The position numbers and the translations under genes are program-made. A stretch of 64,000 nucleotides of DNA from contig OZ240206.1 of NCBI GenBank assembly GCA_965197405.1, positions 2,108,001 to 2,172,000 on the forward strand, given 5' to 3'. Numbering within the stretch: position 1 is the stretch's first letter; each line of letters starts with the position of its first letter. Source of the stretch: G965197405 sp965197405 (GTDB lineage: Bacteria > Chloroflexota > Dehalococcoidia > Lucifugimonadales > JAGWBF01). Below the pieces are notes generated by a model. That model was not told the DNA's origin. It was given only the letters and a program-made list of their open reading frames with translations, and did no database searches. Positions 49,601 through 58,414 of this stretch are shown here, piece by piece.

Positions 49601-51031
49601 CTAGCACGCGGGCCTGTTCAGTATGTCCGAGTCTATCTTCCGAGGGATGAATTGCCCATCCCCCACGGCGCCGAAGAACTGGCCGTTCTCCACCACTACC
49701 TTGCCCCTCAGAATGGTGGTCGCAGGCCATCCCTCTATATCCCATCCCTCCCAGATGCTGTAGTCGCCGATGTGCAAGTCGTTCATGGAGAGGGACTTCC
49801 GGATGCTGGGGTCTATGAGCACGATGTCGGCATCGCTCCCGGGCGCTATGGCTCCCTTGCGGGGGTAGTACCCCATTATGCGGGCTGCGTTGGCCGAGGT
49901 TATGTCCACGAACCTCTGGAGGGACATGCCCCGCTTTGACACGCCCTCGCTGTAGGCGATGCCCACGCGGGTCTCGGCGCCATTGTGCCCGCCCGTCACG
50001 TCGTGGATTGTCCGCCCGGCCAGCTTCATGGAGAAGTCGGTGCAATACTCGTCGGTGGCCATGCTGTTGATGCCGCCCCTTATCAGGCCGTCCCACAGGG
50101 CCACCCGGTCCTCTTCAGACTTCAGGGAAGGGTAGGTGTGGTACTTCATGCCGTCGGACTCCTTGTAGCTCTCGGCGGTGAAGCTGGCATAGTTGTGCAG
50201 GGTCTCGGAGTAGATGGGCAGCCCCCTTGACCTGGCCTCTCGTATGGCGTTCACCCCTTCCTTGGCGCTCACGTGGACGAAGTACACGGCGGCCCCGGTC
50301 CACTCGGCCACCCGGAGGACACGGCGGAAGGACACGTCCTCGGACATATTGTTGTGTACCTCGTGGATGTTGAACCACTCGGTGCGCTCTTCTTCCGTGA
50401 GCTTCTTGTACATATACTGGACGATGTCGTCATCCTCGGAGTGGACGAACATGAGGCCGCTATTCGCCACCACCTGCTCCATCAACGCCGACAGATGGCC
50501 CATGCCCACCAACCGCCGCTCGCCCTCGGGTATGCGGTCTATGGGGCGTATGTTGGTGGTGAAAATCTTGAAGGTGGGGAAGCCGGACTGGATAGCCTCG
50601 CTCATCTGGGCTACGACGTTGGAGGGGATTTCTCCCAGCATCATGATATGGTGAGAGTAGTCGCAATAGGAGTTGCCGCGCCACTTGGAGGTCCTTTCCT
50701 CTATGGCTTGAGGAATGTCCACCCCGCGCTGCTGTATGGCGAAGTCCGTCAGGGTAGTTGTGCCTCCGAAGAGGGCCGACCTGCTGACCTGCTCCGGCGG
50801 GGCCGTCTCCTTCCCCGGTTGCCCGGCTATGGCCGCCGCTATGTGAGCGTGAGGCTCGATGCCCCCCGGCACCACGATTTTACCCGTGGCGTCAAGAATC
50901 CGGCCCACGTCGCCCGGCAGGGAGCCTTGCTCGGCCACGGCTACTATCTTTTCTCCTTGTATAGCCACATCCCATCCCCCCACGCCCCAGGGGGTAACTA
51001 CCTGGCCGCCCCTGATAACCAGGTCTACCAT
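49601..51031 (-). CDS. Dihydropyrimidinase/D-hydantoinase-family amidohydrolase
   Basis: A 476-residue cyclic-amide hydrolase of the dinuclear zinc amidohydrolase superfamily. It starts VDLVIRGGQVVTPWGVGGWD. Ligands seen: GGIEPHAHIAAA (HxH), the carboxylated Lys in FPTFKIFTTN, His in LMFVHSEDDDIVQYM and VYFVHVSAKEGV, and Asp in MATDEYCTDF. The fold and motif order match hydantoinases, which open 5-membered cyclic ureides or dihydropyrimidines. The ATG at 51031 follows AGGAGG; the frame to 51088 lacks support. Divergent from a CoA-transferase. Confidence 0.88.
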   Translation of the reverse strand: MVDLVIRGGQVVTPWGVGGWDVAIQGEKIVAVAEQGSLPGDVGRILDATGKIVVPGGIEPHAHIAAAIAGQPGKETAPPEQVSRSALFGGTTTLTDFAIQQRGVDIPQAIEERTSKWRGNSYCDYSHHIMMLGEIPSNVVAQMSEAIQSGFPTFKIFTTNIRPIDRIPEGERRLVGMGHLSALMEQVVANSGLMFVHSEDDDIVQYMYKKLTEEERTEWFNIHEVHNNMSEDVSFRRVLRVAEWTGAAVYFVHVSAKEGVNAIREARSRGLPIYSETLHNYASFTAESYKESDGMKYHTYPSLKSEEDRVALWDGLIRGGINSMATDEYCTDFSMKLAGRTIHDVTGGHNGAETRVGIAYSEGVSKRGMSLQRFVDITSANAARIMGYYPRKGAIAPGSDADIVLIDPSIRKSLSMNDLHIGDYSIWEGWDIEGWPATTILRGKVVVENGQFFGAVGDGQFIPRKIDSDILNRPAC

Positions 51032-51200
51032 TCCACACCTCCTGCATTGATGATAACAGAGTGTAGCACAGCAGAGCGGCGATTGCACCGCCGGAGGGCC
51101 GGGCAGCGTTTTTGTCTTGCCCTTTCCCTGCCGTCGGCGTACAATTACCTGAAATAATAACCCTTTTCATACCTCTCTGTCTGCGAAAGGAGATGTGCTT

Positions 51201-52394
51201 ATGGCAGCCGTTAGCTCCCCCCTGGAAGGCATTCGCGTACTCGATCTGGGGCGGCACCAGGCAGGGCCGCGCTGCGCCCAGGTGCTCGCCCGCCTGGGAG
51301 CGGAGGTAATCAAGGTCGAGCGCCTGGGCGGCGAGGAAACCAGGACCCACGGCCCCTGGTCCAACGGGCAGAGCGCCTACTTTGTCCAGTACAACAGCGG
51401 CAAGAAGAGCCTCTGCATGGACATGCGGAAGGACAAGGCCCGGGAGATACTCAGGGAGCTTGTGAAAATCTCCGACGTGTTCCTCCAGAACTTTCGGCCA
51501 GGGACCATAGACAAGATGGGCTTCGGGTATGACGTCCTCCATGAGCTTAACCCCAAGATTATCATGGTGAACGTCTCCGCCTACGGCCAGTTCGGGCCGT
51601 ACAAGGACATGATAGGGTACGACCCCATCGGGCAGTCCATGTCGGGCATAATGATGGTCACGGGAGAGGAGGGGATGCCCCCCATACGCGCAGGGGTGCC
51701 CCTCATTGACCGGACCACGGCCCTGCACGCCGCCATCGGGACCCTGGCCGCCCTGCGGGAGCGGGAGATTTCGGGAGAGGGGCAGACCATAGACGTCTGC
51801 CTGGCAGACACGGGCTACAGCTACACGGAGATACCCATCACCGCCCACACCGGCGGCGGCGAGCTGCCTGAGCGAGGCGATATAGGGGGAGCGCCTCCCA
51901 GCGGGGCGTACCCGTGCAAGGACGGATGGGTACTCATCTCGGCGGGCGACCAGCACCAGTGGCCGCGGGTCTGCAATGCCCTCGGCAAGCCGGAATGGAT
52001 GGAGGACGAGCGCTTCACCGAAAGACACAGGCGGACTCAGAACGCCTCCCCCATCAACGCGGTGGTGAAAGAGTTGCTGTCAGACATGACGATGAGGGAA
52101 GGGGTTGAGCACTTCACCCTTCACGAAGTCGTGGCGGCGCCGGTGAACACCATAGCCCAGGCCGCCGCCGACCCCCATCCCTGGGAGCGGCGCGCTCTGG
52201 TGGAGGTGGACGACCCCATCTCAAGCACGGGCAAAGTCAATGTCTCGGGGGACTTCTGGCACTTCAGCCGCACCCCGGCCGTCATAGGTCATACTCCCAT
52301 GCCAGGGGAGCAGACCGACGAGATACTGACGGGCCTGCTGGGCTACGCCGAGGAACGCATAGAGCAGCTACGGGCCGAGCAGGTGGTGGGGTAG
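51201..52394 (+). CDS. Family III CoA-transferase (CaiB/BaiF)
   Basis: A 397-residue enzyme moving CoA between acids. It begins SSPLEGIRVLDLGRHQAGPR, then LGAEVIKVERLGGEETR, and has VQYNSGKKSLCMDMR and SAYGQFGPYKDMIGYDPIGQ. The catalytic Asp is in AGVPLIDRTTAL. AAAGGAG precedes the ATG at 51201. Acid donors and acceptors are unknown; neighbours (amidohydrolases, CoA lyases) suggest an organic acid catabolic route. Confidence 0.9.
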   Translation: MAAVSSPLEGIRVLDLGRHQAGPRCAQVLARLGAEVIKVERLGGEETRTHGPWSNGQSAYFVQYNSGKKSLCMDMRKDKAREILRELVKISDVFLQNFRPGTIDKMGFGYDVLHELNPKIIMVNVSAYGQFGPYKDMIGYDPIGQSMSGIMMVTGEEGMPPIRAGVPLIDRTTALHAAIGTLAALREREISGEGQTIDVCLADTGYSYTEIPITAHTGGGELPERGDIGGAPPSGAYPCKDGWVLISAGDQHQWPRVCNALGKPEWMEDERFTERHRRTQNASPINAVVKELLSDMTMREGVEHFTLHEVVAAPVNTIAQAAADPHPWERRALVEVDDPISSTGKVNVSGDFWHFSRTPAVIGHTPMPGEQTDEILTGLLGYAEERIEQLRAEQVVG

Positions 52395-52444
52395 TCCCCC
52401 GGTAGCCTAAGTCGTTGGCCCATACTCTCCGCCGGAGGTGATCC

Positions 52445-53623
52445 ATGTACGACCTGCTGCTGAAGGGCGGGACCGTAGTTGACCCCTCGAGGGACCTCAA
52501 CGGCGTGCAGGATATTGCAGTCCAAGACGGGAAAATCGCCGCCATCGCCCCCGGCATAGCCAGCGAGGGGGCCACCCGCGTCATTGACGTGTCGGGCAAG
52601 GTCGTGGTGCCGGGCATGATAGACCTTCACGCTCATGTGTTCGACGGCTTCATCGGCAACGGTGTCAACCCCGACCTTGGCGGCGTCCATGCCGGCGTCA
52701 CGACCCTGGTGGATGCGGGGAGCGCCGGGTGCGCCACCATCGGCGGCTTTCCCAAGCACATCATTCCCAACTCCCATACCGAAATCATACCCTTCATGCA
52801 TATCTGCCAGACCGGGCTGGCAACCATGCCGGACATTATCGCCGAGAGCAGCATTGACATAGAGGCCACGCTGCGGGCCGCGGACCAGTACAAAGGGCTG
52901 GTCCGCGGCATCAAGGCCCGGATGGTCTCGCCGGCGCTGGAGATTTTCGGCATGGAGATGCCCAGGCTGGCAAAGCGCGCCGCTAAAGAGAGCGGCATAA
53001 AGCTGATGGTGCATATCGGCGACACGGAGAAGCGGTACGACCCGAACGTCATACGCGAGCTGCTTCCCATACTGGAGGAGGGGGATATAGTCACCCATTA
53101 CTTCACCGCCAACCCCGGCGGGGTGCTGGACGCCAATGGAAAGCTGGTCCCCGAGGCCAAGGAGGCGGCGGACAGGGGCGTCTGGCTGGATACGGCCCAC
53201 GGGCGGATGAACTTCGCCTTCGACGTGGGGCAACGCATCCTTGACCAGGGCCTCCTGCCCCACTGCATCAGCACCGACCTCACCGTTCCCGGACGGATAA
53301 GGACCGTGCACAGTATGACCGAGATGATGACCCGCTTCCTTGGCATGGGGTTCACCCTGGAGCAGGTGGTGACCATGTGCACCGCCAACCCAGCCAGGGC
53401 CATCGGCGAGCAGGACCGCCTGGGGAGCCTGGCCGTTGGCCGCCAGGCAGACATTTCAGTGCTGCAAATCAACGAGGGCGACTGGGTGGTGTACGACGTC
53501 CTGGAGGCGAGCCTGCCGGTGGACAAGTCAATAGCGCCGGCACTGACGGTAAAGCGGGGCCGGGTGTTCGAGCCTGACTGGGGTCCCCGGCCCTGGGGCT
53601 GGGACCCGGACCCCAGAGGGTGA
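52445..53623 (+). CDS. Amidohydrolase/deacetylase-family metalloenzyme
   Basis: A 392-residue amidohydrolase-superfamily protein: YDLLLKGGTVVDPSRDLNGV, PGMIDLHAHVFDGF (HxH), GIKARMVSP with the bridging Lys, LMVHIGD, IVTHYFTANPGG and STDLTVPGRIRTVHSMTEM with the Asp ligand. It belongs to the deacetylase-like branch that includes D-aminoacylase and dihydroorotase relatives; the substrate is unknown. GGAGG is six bases upstream. Same strand as and 50 bases after the CoA-transferase. Confidence 0.85.
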   Translation: MYDLLLKGGTVVDPSRDLNGVQDIAVQDGKIAAIAPGIASEGATRVIDVSGKVVVPGMIDLHAHVFDGFIGNGVNPDLGGVHAGVTTLVDAGSAGCATIGGFPKHIIPNSHTEIIPFMHICQTGLATMPDIIAESSIDIEATLRAADQYKGLVRGIKARMVSPALEIFGMEMPRLAKRAAKESGIKLMVHIGDTEKRYDPNVIRELLPILEEGDIVTHYFTANPGGVLDANGKLVPEAKEAADRGVWLDTAHGRMNFAFDVGQRILDQGLLPHCISTDLTVPGRIRTVHSMTEMMTRFLGMGFTLEQVVTMCTANPARAIGEQDRLGSLAVGRQADISVLQINEGDWVVYDVLEASLPVDKSIAPALTVKRGRVFEPDWGPRPWGWDPDPRG

Positions 53624-53669
53624 AGAAAAACGCCCGTACCCTGCTCACGGCCATGAAAGTGGCCTGAAA

Positions 53670-53795
53670 CCCCCCTCCCGTCATTCCGGCCCCATATCCG
53701 GTATGGGTCAGGCTTTGAGCCGGAATCCATATCCCCGGCTTCTGGACTCCTGCTTCCGCAGAGCCTGCCCCTGCAAAAGCAGGGGAGTAACGGAA
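53670..53795. repeat. Hairpin spacer repeats
   Basis: Starts GTCATTCCGGCCCC and ends around CCCCTGC-AAAA-GCAGGGG; nearly the same as the block at 9587. Confidence 0.7.
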
Positions 53796-53805
53796 GGGGT
53801 TATTT

Positions 53806-54813
53806 CTAACGCGATTCCCCTAGCATTTTGCTCATTCTCCTCACCAGCCGGGCGACTCTGGCGGACAGGGGAAACCTGCGTTGCAGGTTGGCTGCCACGA
53901 AGGGGGCCACCGCAGTATTTCCGGCGATGAGCGGGGCTGTCCAGCTGCGGACCTCCTTGAGGTCGGGCGGGCCACTCTCCCAGGAAGGCCCCAGGGTAGT
54001 CAGGGGTTCCCAGCGCCAACTTCTCCTGCGCCTGACCAGCACCGCGCCCCCTGCCTCCATCACTATTGTCACGCCCGCCGCCACGTCCCATATCTTTGGC
54101 CCGCCGAACACCACGTACTGGAATGCTCCCTGGGCCGTCAGCGCCATCTCGTAAGCTATGCTGCCGGTTACTCTTGGCTCGCCCACGCGCCGGCGCAGGC
54201 CCTTGCGGAGCCGGAATTGCGCCCCAAAGGAGGCCGGAAGCCCGGCGAGGCGGTTGGCCTCGGGGGCCTCCGGCTGGGGGCCAGCGTTTTTGCCAGTGTT
54301 TTGGATGGATATGGGGTTGCCCTTCATCCACGCGCCGCCACCCCTCCGGGCGTGGAGCACGTACCCGCCCTCTTCCCCGGGCCAGGGTATGAAGAGCGCA
54401 CCGACCAGGGGCGCACCCCGGTGCAGCACCCCGATGGACACCGCGTATATGGGGAGTCCGTTGAGGAAGTTGGTGGTGCCGTCCAGGGGGTCCAGGACCC
54501 ATAGAAAGTCGGGGGCGGACGCCCCGGACTCGTCGGAGGGACCCTCCTCGCCAAGGATACCGTGGCCGGGGAAGTGCCGCGATATGGCCTCCGACAGGTA
54601 CGCCTGGCTCTCCTTGTCCGCCGAGGTGACGGGGTCCTGTTTCTTCTTCTTGTCCTTGTACTCCACGTCCAGGGTGCTGCCCAGGCTCCTGTCAAAGTGG
54701 CCCCGGAGCATCCGCCCCGCTTCCCCGGCCATCTCGACGGCTCTGGACTCTATCTCCATTGCCAGGCTCTCGTTCAGAAGGACTTCCAAATATCCCCCTA
54801 CTTCGTGGGCCAA
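53806..54813 (-). CDS. Inositol monophosphatase-family protein
   Basis: A 335-residue lithium-sensitive-type phosphatase. Metal-binding motifs are intact: DPVTSADKESQAYL, GILGEEGPSDE, WVLDPLDGTTNFLNGLPIYA and KIWDVAAGVTIVMEAGG. A C-terminal extension of about 60 residues after the catalytic core contains VAANLQRRFPLSARVARLV and is unlike typical family members. It starts at TTG 54813 in the longest frame; ATG 54759 would fit the family better but has no clear ribosome site. Substrate may be inositol phosphate, fructose 1,6-bisphosphate or PAP. Confidence 0.88.
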   Translation of the reverse strand: MAHEVGGYLEVLLNESLAMEIESRAVEMAGEAGRMLRGHFDRSLGSTLDVEYKDKKKKQDPVTSADKESQAYLSEAISRHFPGHGILGEEGPSDESGASAPDFLWVLDPLDGTTNFLNGLPIYAVSIGVLHRGAPLVGALFIPWPGEEGGYVLHARRGGGAWMKGNPISIQNTGKNAGPQPEAPEANRLAGLPASFGAQFRLRKGLRRRVGEPRVTGSIAYEMALTAQGAFQYVVFGGPKIWDVAAGVTIVMEAGGAVLVRRRRSWRWEPLTTLGPSWESGPPDLKEVRSWTAPLIAGNTAVAPFVAANLQRRFPLSARVARLVRRMSKMLGESR

Positions 54814-54831
54814 GGTCCTAATGCGCTCTAA

Positions 54832-54988
54832 GAGGGTGTGTGGAAAGTCCCTTCTCCCACCAGGGGAGAAGGTTAGAGCCTGCCCCCAGCTTGACTGGGG
54901 GATGAGGGGGACGCCATCGCATCACCCTCACCTCAATCCTCTCCCGCCGAGGGAGAGGAAGTATAACTATACCTTGTCACACACCCTC
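54832..54988. repeat. Repeat-B element with inverted ends
   Basis: 157 bp between GAGGGTGTGTG and CACACACCCTC (11-bp perfect inverted ends), with inner hairpins CTTCTCCC..GGGGAGAAGG and CCTCTCCC..GGGAGAGG. No target duplication found. With the MITE-A at 55077 it explains the 469-base spacer. Confidence 0.8.
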
Positions 54989-55076
54989 GAAGGACCGGGC
55001 ATCTCCCTCGCCGTCAGCGACGCATGTGTAGTATACCAGGATTTCTCCGGCAGGTGGCCCAACCTTACGAGTTATC

Positions 55077-55234
55077 CAGGGCCTTTCAATTGTCACCCCG
55101 AGCGGAGCGAGGAGTCTAAAGTCCTTGCCTTCTTAGGCGTGCTGCTATCCAAACATTTTTAGATTCCTCGCTGCGCTCGGAATGACACGCGGCGGGGGCC
55201 TGTATTTAGCTGGCGTGAGAATTGAAAGACCCTG
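55077..55234. mobile_element. MITE-A copy with perfect 10-bp target duplication
   Basis: 158 bp from CAGGGCCTTTCAATT to AATTGAAAGACCCTG, inverted relative to the copy at 25258. Identical flanks ACGAGTTATC lie at 55067-55076 and 55235-55244. Same length as the copies at 1570 and 25258. Confidence 0.9.
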
Positions 55235-55282
55235 ACGAGTTATCCTGCCGTGGCGGTTCCTGCCTGTACGGGCAGACGGGTG

Positions 55283-56227
55283 TCATGACTCAGTGCGGGA
55301 GCGGGCCGCCAGGTGGCCTACGTGGTGGTTTTCTTCCGCGCATCCGGCCACCGACTGTTCCATCTGTATGGTGACATGGCGGATGCCAAAGTCCTGGTAC
55401 GCAATTTGCCTCACCCGGCGAAGCAGCGGCTCCATCTGCTCCGCGGGGTAATCGGCGTCAACCAGCACGTGGGCCGTGAACGCTTCATAGCCGGAGGTAA
55501 TGGTCCAGGCGTGAACGTCGTGAATCAGGGTTACGCCTTCAATATCCTCTATGGCGCTGCAAAGCCGGTACATATCTAGGCGGGCCGGCGTACTCTCCAG
55601 CAAAATGTGAAATACCTTGGCGACCAGGCGACTGGAACTGACCAGGATAAGAGCGACGATAAACATGCTGAGAATGGAGTCAACGATGGCCCAGTCGAAA
55701 AGCCAGGTCAGGGCACCCGAAGTAACCACGGCGACCGACCCCATGAGGTCGGCCATAATGTGCCAGAAGGCGCCTTCCACGGTTATGCTGTGCCGGGACG
55801 AGCGGTAGAGAATCAAGGCGGCGATTATATTGATGCCAAGCCCGACGGACCCAACAATCAGCATAATCCCGCCTTCCACGTGAGCATGTCCGCCAAACCG
55901 ATGGAAGGCTTCAAAGAAAATCCAGCCGGCAATGAGCCAGAGGGACAGGGCATTGAACATCACGACCAGCACTTCGGCGCGCTGAAAGCCGAAGGTACGC
56001 TGGACGGAGGGCGGGCGGGTTGCAATCCATATGGCAAGCAGGGCGATGCCAATGGCCGCGACGTCGGTGAGCATGTGGAAAGCGTGGGCCAGCAGGCCCA
56101 GGCTACCGGAAAGGACGCCGCCGCTCAATTCAACCGCCATGTGGACGCCAATCAGCACAAGGACTGTTAGCAAGCTGCGCCGACTGGCGCCCCTGTAGTC
56201 GTGGTGGTCGTGGCTGTCAGATGTCAT
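55283..56227 (-). CDS. Cation diffusion facilitator (CzcD/ZitB-like)
   Basis: A 314-residue metal/proton antiporter with six predicted transmembrane segments and a soluble C-terminal domain. TM2 and TM5 carry HMLTDVAAIG and HIMADLMGS, each with the His-x-x-x-Asp of a Zn-type transport site. The N-terminus is His-rich (HDHHDY). The cytoplasmic domain (IEDIEGVTLIHDVHAW, ITSGYEAFTAHVLVD) and DFGIRHVTIQME are normal. It would export Zn, Cd or Co. Confidence 0.92.
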   Translation of the reverse strand: MTSDSHDHHDYRGASRRSLLTVLVLIGVHMAVELSGGVLSGSLGLLAHAFHMLTDVAAIGIALLAIWIATRPPSVQRTFGFQRAEVLVVMFNALSLWLIAGWIFFEAFHRFGGHAHVEGGIMLIVGSVGLGINIIAALILYRSSRHSITVEGAFWHIMADLMGSVAVVTSGALTWLFDWAIVDSILSMFIVALILVSSSRLVAKVFHILLESTPARLDMYRLCSAIEDIEGVTLIHDVHAWTITSGYEAFTAHVLVDADYPAEQMEPLLRRVRQIAYQDFGIRHVTIQMEQSVAGCAEENHHVGHLAARSRTES

Positions 56228-56329
56228 GCGGTGCTGTCAATCCGTCAACCAGCGCGCCGTCTGGTGGGGTAATTAGGCTCTACTATAGCACTATATTATA
56301 TCGCCAACGCAATCTCCCGACCCTATGGG

Positions 56330-56358
56330 TTGTAACCCCTTCGCCCGTAGTTTACAAT
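56330..56358 (+). promoter_or_regulatory. Promoter of CoA-lyase operon
   Basis: TTGTAA (56330-56335), 17 bases, TACAAT (56353-56358), about 100 bases before the first lyase gene. Confidence 0.55.
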
Positions 56359-56460
56359 ATCGGGCTAGATGCCCCCTAATGGCGCGTACTCTATTCACGG
56401 GACTTTATCGAACAGTTATAGCAAGCCCCAGCAAGTCTCAGTGAATCTCAAGGAGGCCCC

Positions 56461-57462
56461 TTGGACATGGACGGCCTGTCTGCCGGCAAGGCAGTTGGAA
56501 GCCCAGGCGACCCCGGCAGGGACGTCCGGCGCTCCTGGCTTCTGGTGCCATTGTCGGACGAGAAGCTCGTTGATGAGGCCTGGTCCTTCGAGGCCGACGT
56601 GGTAGCCCTGGACCTGGCGGAGCTGGTGGCCGAGGAGGACAAGCCCCAGGCCCGGGAGCGGACGAGAGAGGCCATCGGGCTTGCATCCCGGGGCGGCGCC
56701 CACATTTTCGCGCAGGTGGACAAGGACCTGCTCTATGCCGACCTGAGGGCCTGCGTGTGGCGGGGCCTCAGCGGGATAATCATACCCAGGCTGGAGTCGG
56801 CCCGGGAAGTGGCCGAGGCGGACGCCCTGCTCTCCCAGTTGGAGGAGGAGCGAGGCCTGCTGCCCCATACCCTCAAGATTGTGGCCTCCGTCGAGACGGC
56901 CGAGGGAAACCTCCAGGCCATGAACGTCGCCCTCGCCAGCCCCCGCCTCTGGGGGATGACCCTGGGCAGGGCCGACCTCGTCATGGACCTGAGGCCGGAG
57001 CCATCGGGCGAGATTCATCTGATGACCTATCTCATGCAGCGCATCATCACCATAGCCAACGCAGCCGGCCTTGCACCCCTTGGTGCGTGGTGGCGAGCGC
57101 CCGTGCGCGGCCTCCTGGCCGGCCCCGGAGATACCCATGAGGCTGCCCTACGGGGAAGGCGAATCGGGTTCAAGGGTTCCTTGTGCATCCGTCCCGACCA
57201 GGTGGGACCTATCAACCGGGGGTTCACCCCCGGAGCCGAAGATCTAGCCCAGGCAAGACATCTGGCGGAGGCCCTCTCTCGTGGGGAGGAGTCCGGTGAG
57301 GCCGTGACGCACTTGGACGGCAGGATTACCGGCCTGCCCGCCCTGAAACGCTCCCGCCGCCTGGTAGCCTACGCCCAGGCCTGCGACGCCAGGGATGCGG
57401 AGAAGGCCCAGTCGGTAGCCTGGGCCACCCAGGACATCCGCGACCAGGAGGAAGAGGGATGA
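56461..57462 (+). CDS. HpcH/CitE-like CoA ester lyase, divergent copy 1
   Basis: A 333-residue member of the HpcH/HpaI TIM-barrel family that cleaves or forms C-C bonds of acyl-CoA. RRSWLLVPLSDEKLVDEAWS, IVASVETAEGNLQAM (metal Glu) and GMTLGRADLVMDLR (metal Asp region) are present. The usual LDLED block is changed to ALDLAELVAEED, losing one acidic position; activity may differ from copies 2 and 3. The start is TTG 56461 or ATG 56467, both after AAGGAGG. The next gene overlaps by four bases (ATGA). Confidence 0.8.
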   Translation: MDMDGLSAGKAVGSPGDPGRDVRRSWLLVPLSDEKLVDEAWSFEADVVALDLAELVAEEDKPQARERTREAIGLASRGGAHIFAQVDKDLLYADLRACVWRGLSGIIIPRLESAREVAEADALLSQLEEERGLLPHTLKIVASVETAEGNLQAMNVALASPRLWGMTLGRADLVMDLRPEPSGEIHLMTYLMQRIITIANAAGLAPLGAWWRAPVRGLLAGPGDTHEAALRGRRIGFKGSLCIRPDQVGPINRGFTPGAEDLAQARHLAEALSRGEESGEAVTHLDGRITGLPALKRSRRLVAYAQACDARDAEKAQSVAWATQDIRDQEEEG

Positions 57463-58406
57463 CCAAACGCGCTGTTCGACGCTCCGGCCTCACCATGCCG
57501 GTGAACACCGCCCGGTTCGTGAATCGCGCCTGGACCCGGGAGTGTGACTACATCAACCTAGACCTGGAGGACTCGGTGCCCGAGTGGCGGAAGCCCCACG
57601 CGCGTACCCTGATAAGGGACGCCACCAGGACCGTTGCCAAGGGCGGGGCCGAGGTGTTCACGAGGATTAACCACGACTACGTGCAGGCCGACCTGGAGGC
57701 TATAGTATGGCCGGGACTCAAGAGGGTCAACTATCCCAAGACCGAATCGGCTGAGGAGATACTCAAGCTGGATGCCATTATCACCCGCCTTGAGCGAGAG
57801 CGGGGCATCCGCCCCGGCACCGTGGAAATCGGCCCCAACATTGAGTCTGCCAGAGGGATAACCAACGCCTACGAGATAGCCACCGCGACTCCCCGCGTCG
57901 TGGACTTCGGCGGCGGGGCCGGCTACGATATGTCCAGGGACCTGGGGATAGAGATGTTCGTCGAGTTCGACCAGTTCGTCTACGGCAGGGGAGAGATGGA
58001 GCTGGCGGCCCGTGCCTCGGGCCGGGAGGTGGTGGCGACCCCCTTCGTAGCCAACCGGTCGGGCAGCGTCAGCGACCCGGACCGCGCCTTTGAGGAGGCG
58101 GAGGCGGCGCGCAAGTGCGGCTTTCGCCGGGGCAGCGGCCTCCACCCCAACATCGTTGCGCCCCAGATTAGGGGCTTCACCCCGCCCGCCGAAGAGGTGG
58201 AGGACGCCCGATGGGTGCTGGAGCAGTACCGCCGGCTGAGGGCGTCGGGCGGGGTATGGGAGGAGATAGAGGGCCGCGTCATAGATGGCTACGAGGCTGA
58301 GCGAGCCGAGGAACTGCTGGACTGGTCCCGGCTATGCGCCGAGAGAGACCAGGAGAAGGCCGAAGCGGTGGCCCGCACCAGGGCCGCCGAAGAAGGCGAG
58401 GCTTGA
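57459..58406 (+). CDS. HpcH/CitE-like CoA ester lyase, copy 2
   Basis: A 315-residue paralogue: RSGLTMPVNTARFVNRAWTR, INLDLEDSVPEWRKPHARTL with the canonical LDLED, FTRINHDYVQADLEAIVWPG, EIGPNIESARGITNAYEIA and DFGGGAGYDMSRDLG. The ATG sits in the preceding stop region (4-base overlap), showing translational coupling. Typical substrates of the family include citryl-, malyl- and methylmalyl-CoA; which one is not readable here. Confidence 0.88.
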   Translation: MTKRAVRRSGLTMPVNTARFVNRAWTRECDYINLDLEDSVPEWRKPHARTLIRDATRTVAKGGAEVFTRINHDYVQADLEAIVWPGLKRVNYPKTESAEEILKLDAIITRLERERGIRPGTVEIGPNIESARGITNAYEIATATPRVVDFGGGAGYDMSRDLGIEMFVEFDQFVYGRGEMELAARASGREVVATPFVANRSGSVSDPDRAFEEAEAARKCGFRRGSGLHPNIVAPQIRGFTPPAEEVEDARWVLEQYRRLRASGGVWEEIEGRVIDGYEAERAEELLDWSRLCAERDQEKAEAVARTRAAEEGEA

Positions 58407-58414
58407 TACCCAAG

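Noticed and set aside
50273..51157. Long open frame on the plus strand opposite the hydantoinase-like gene
   Set aside because: It is a reverse-strand shadow of a GC-rich gene; the minus-strand protein has all zinc ligands and a good ribosome site.
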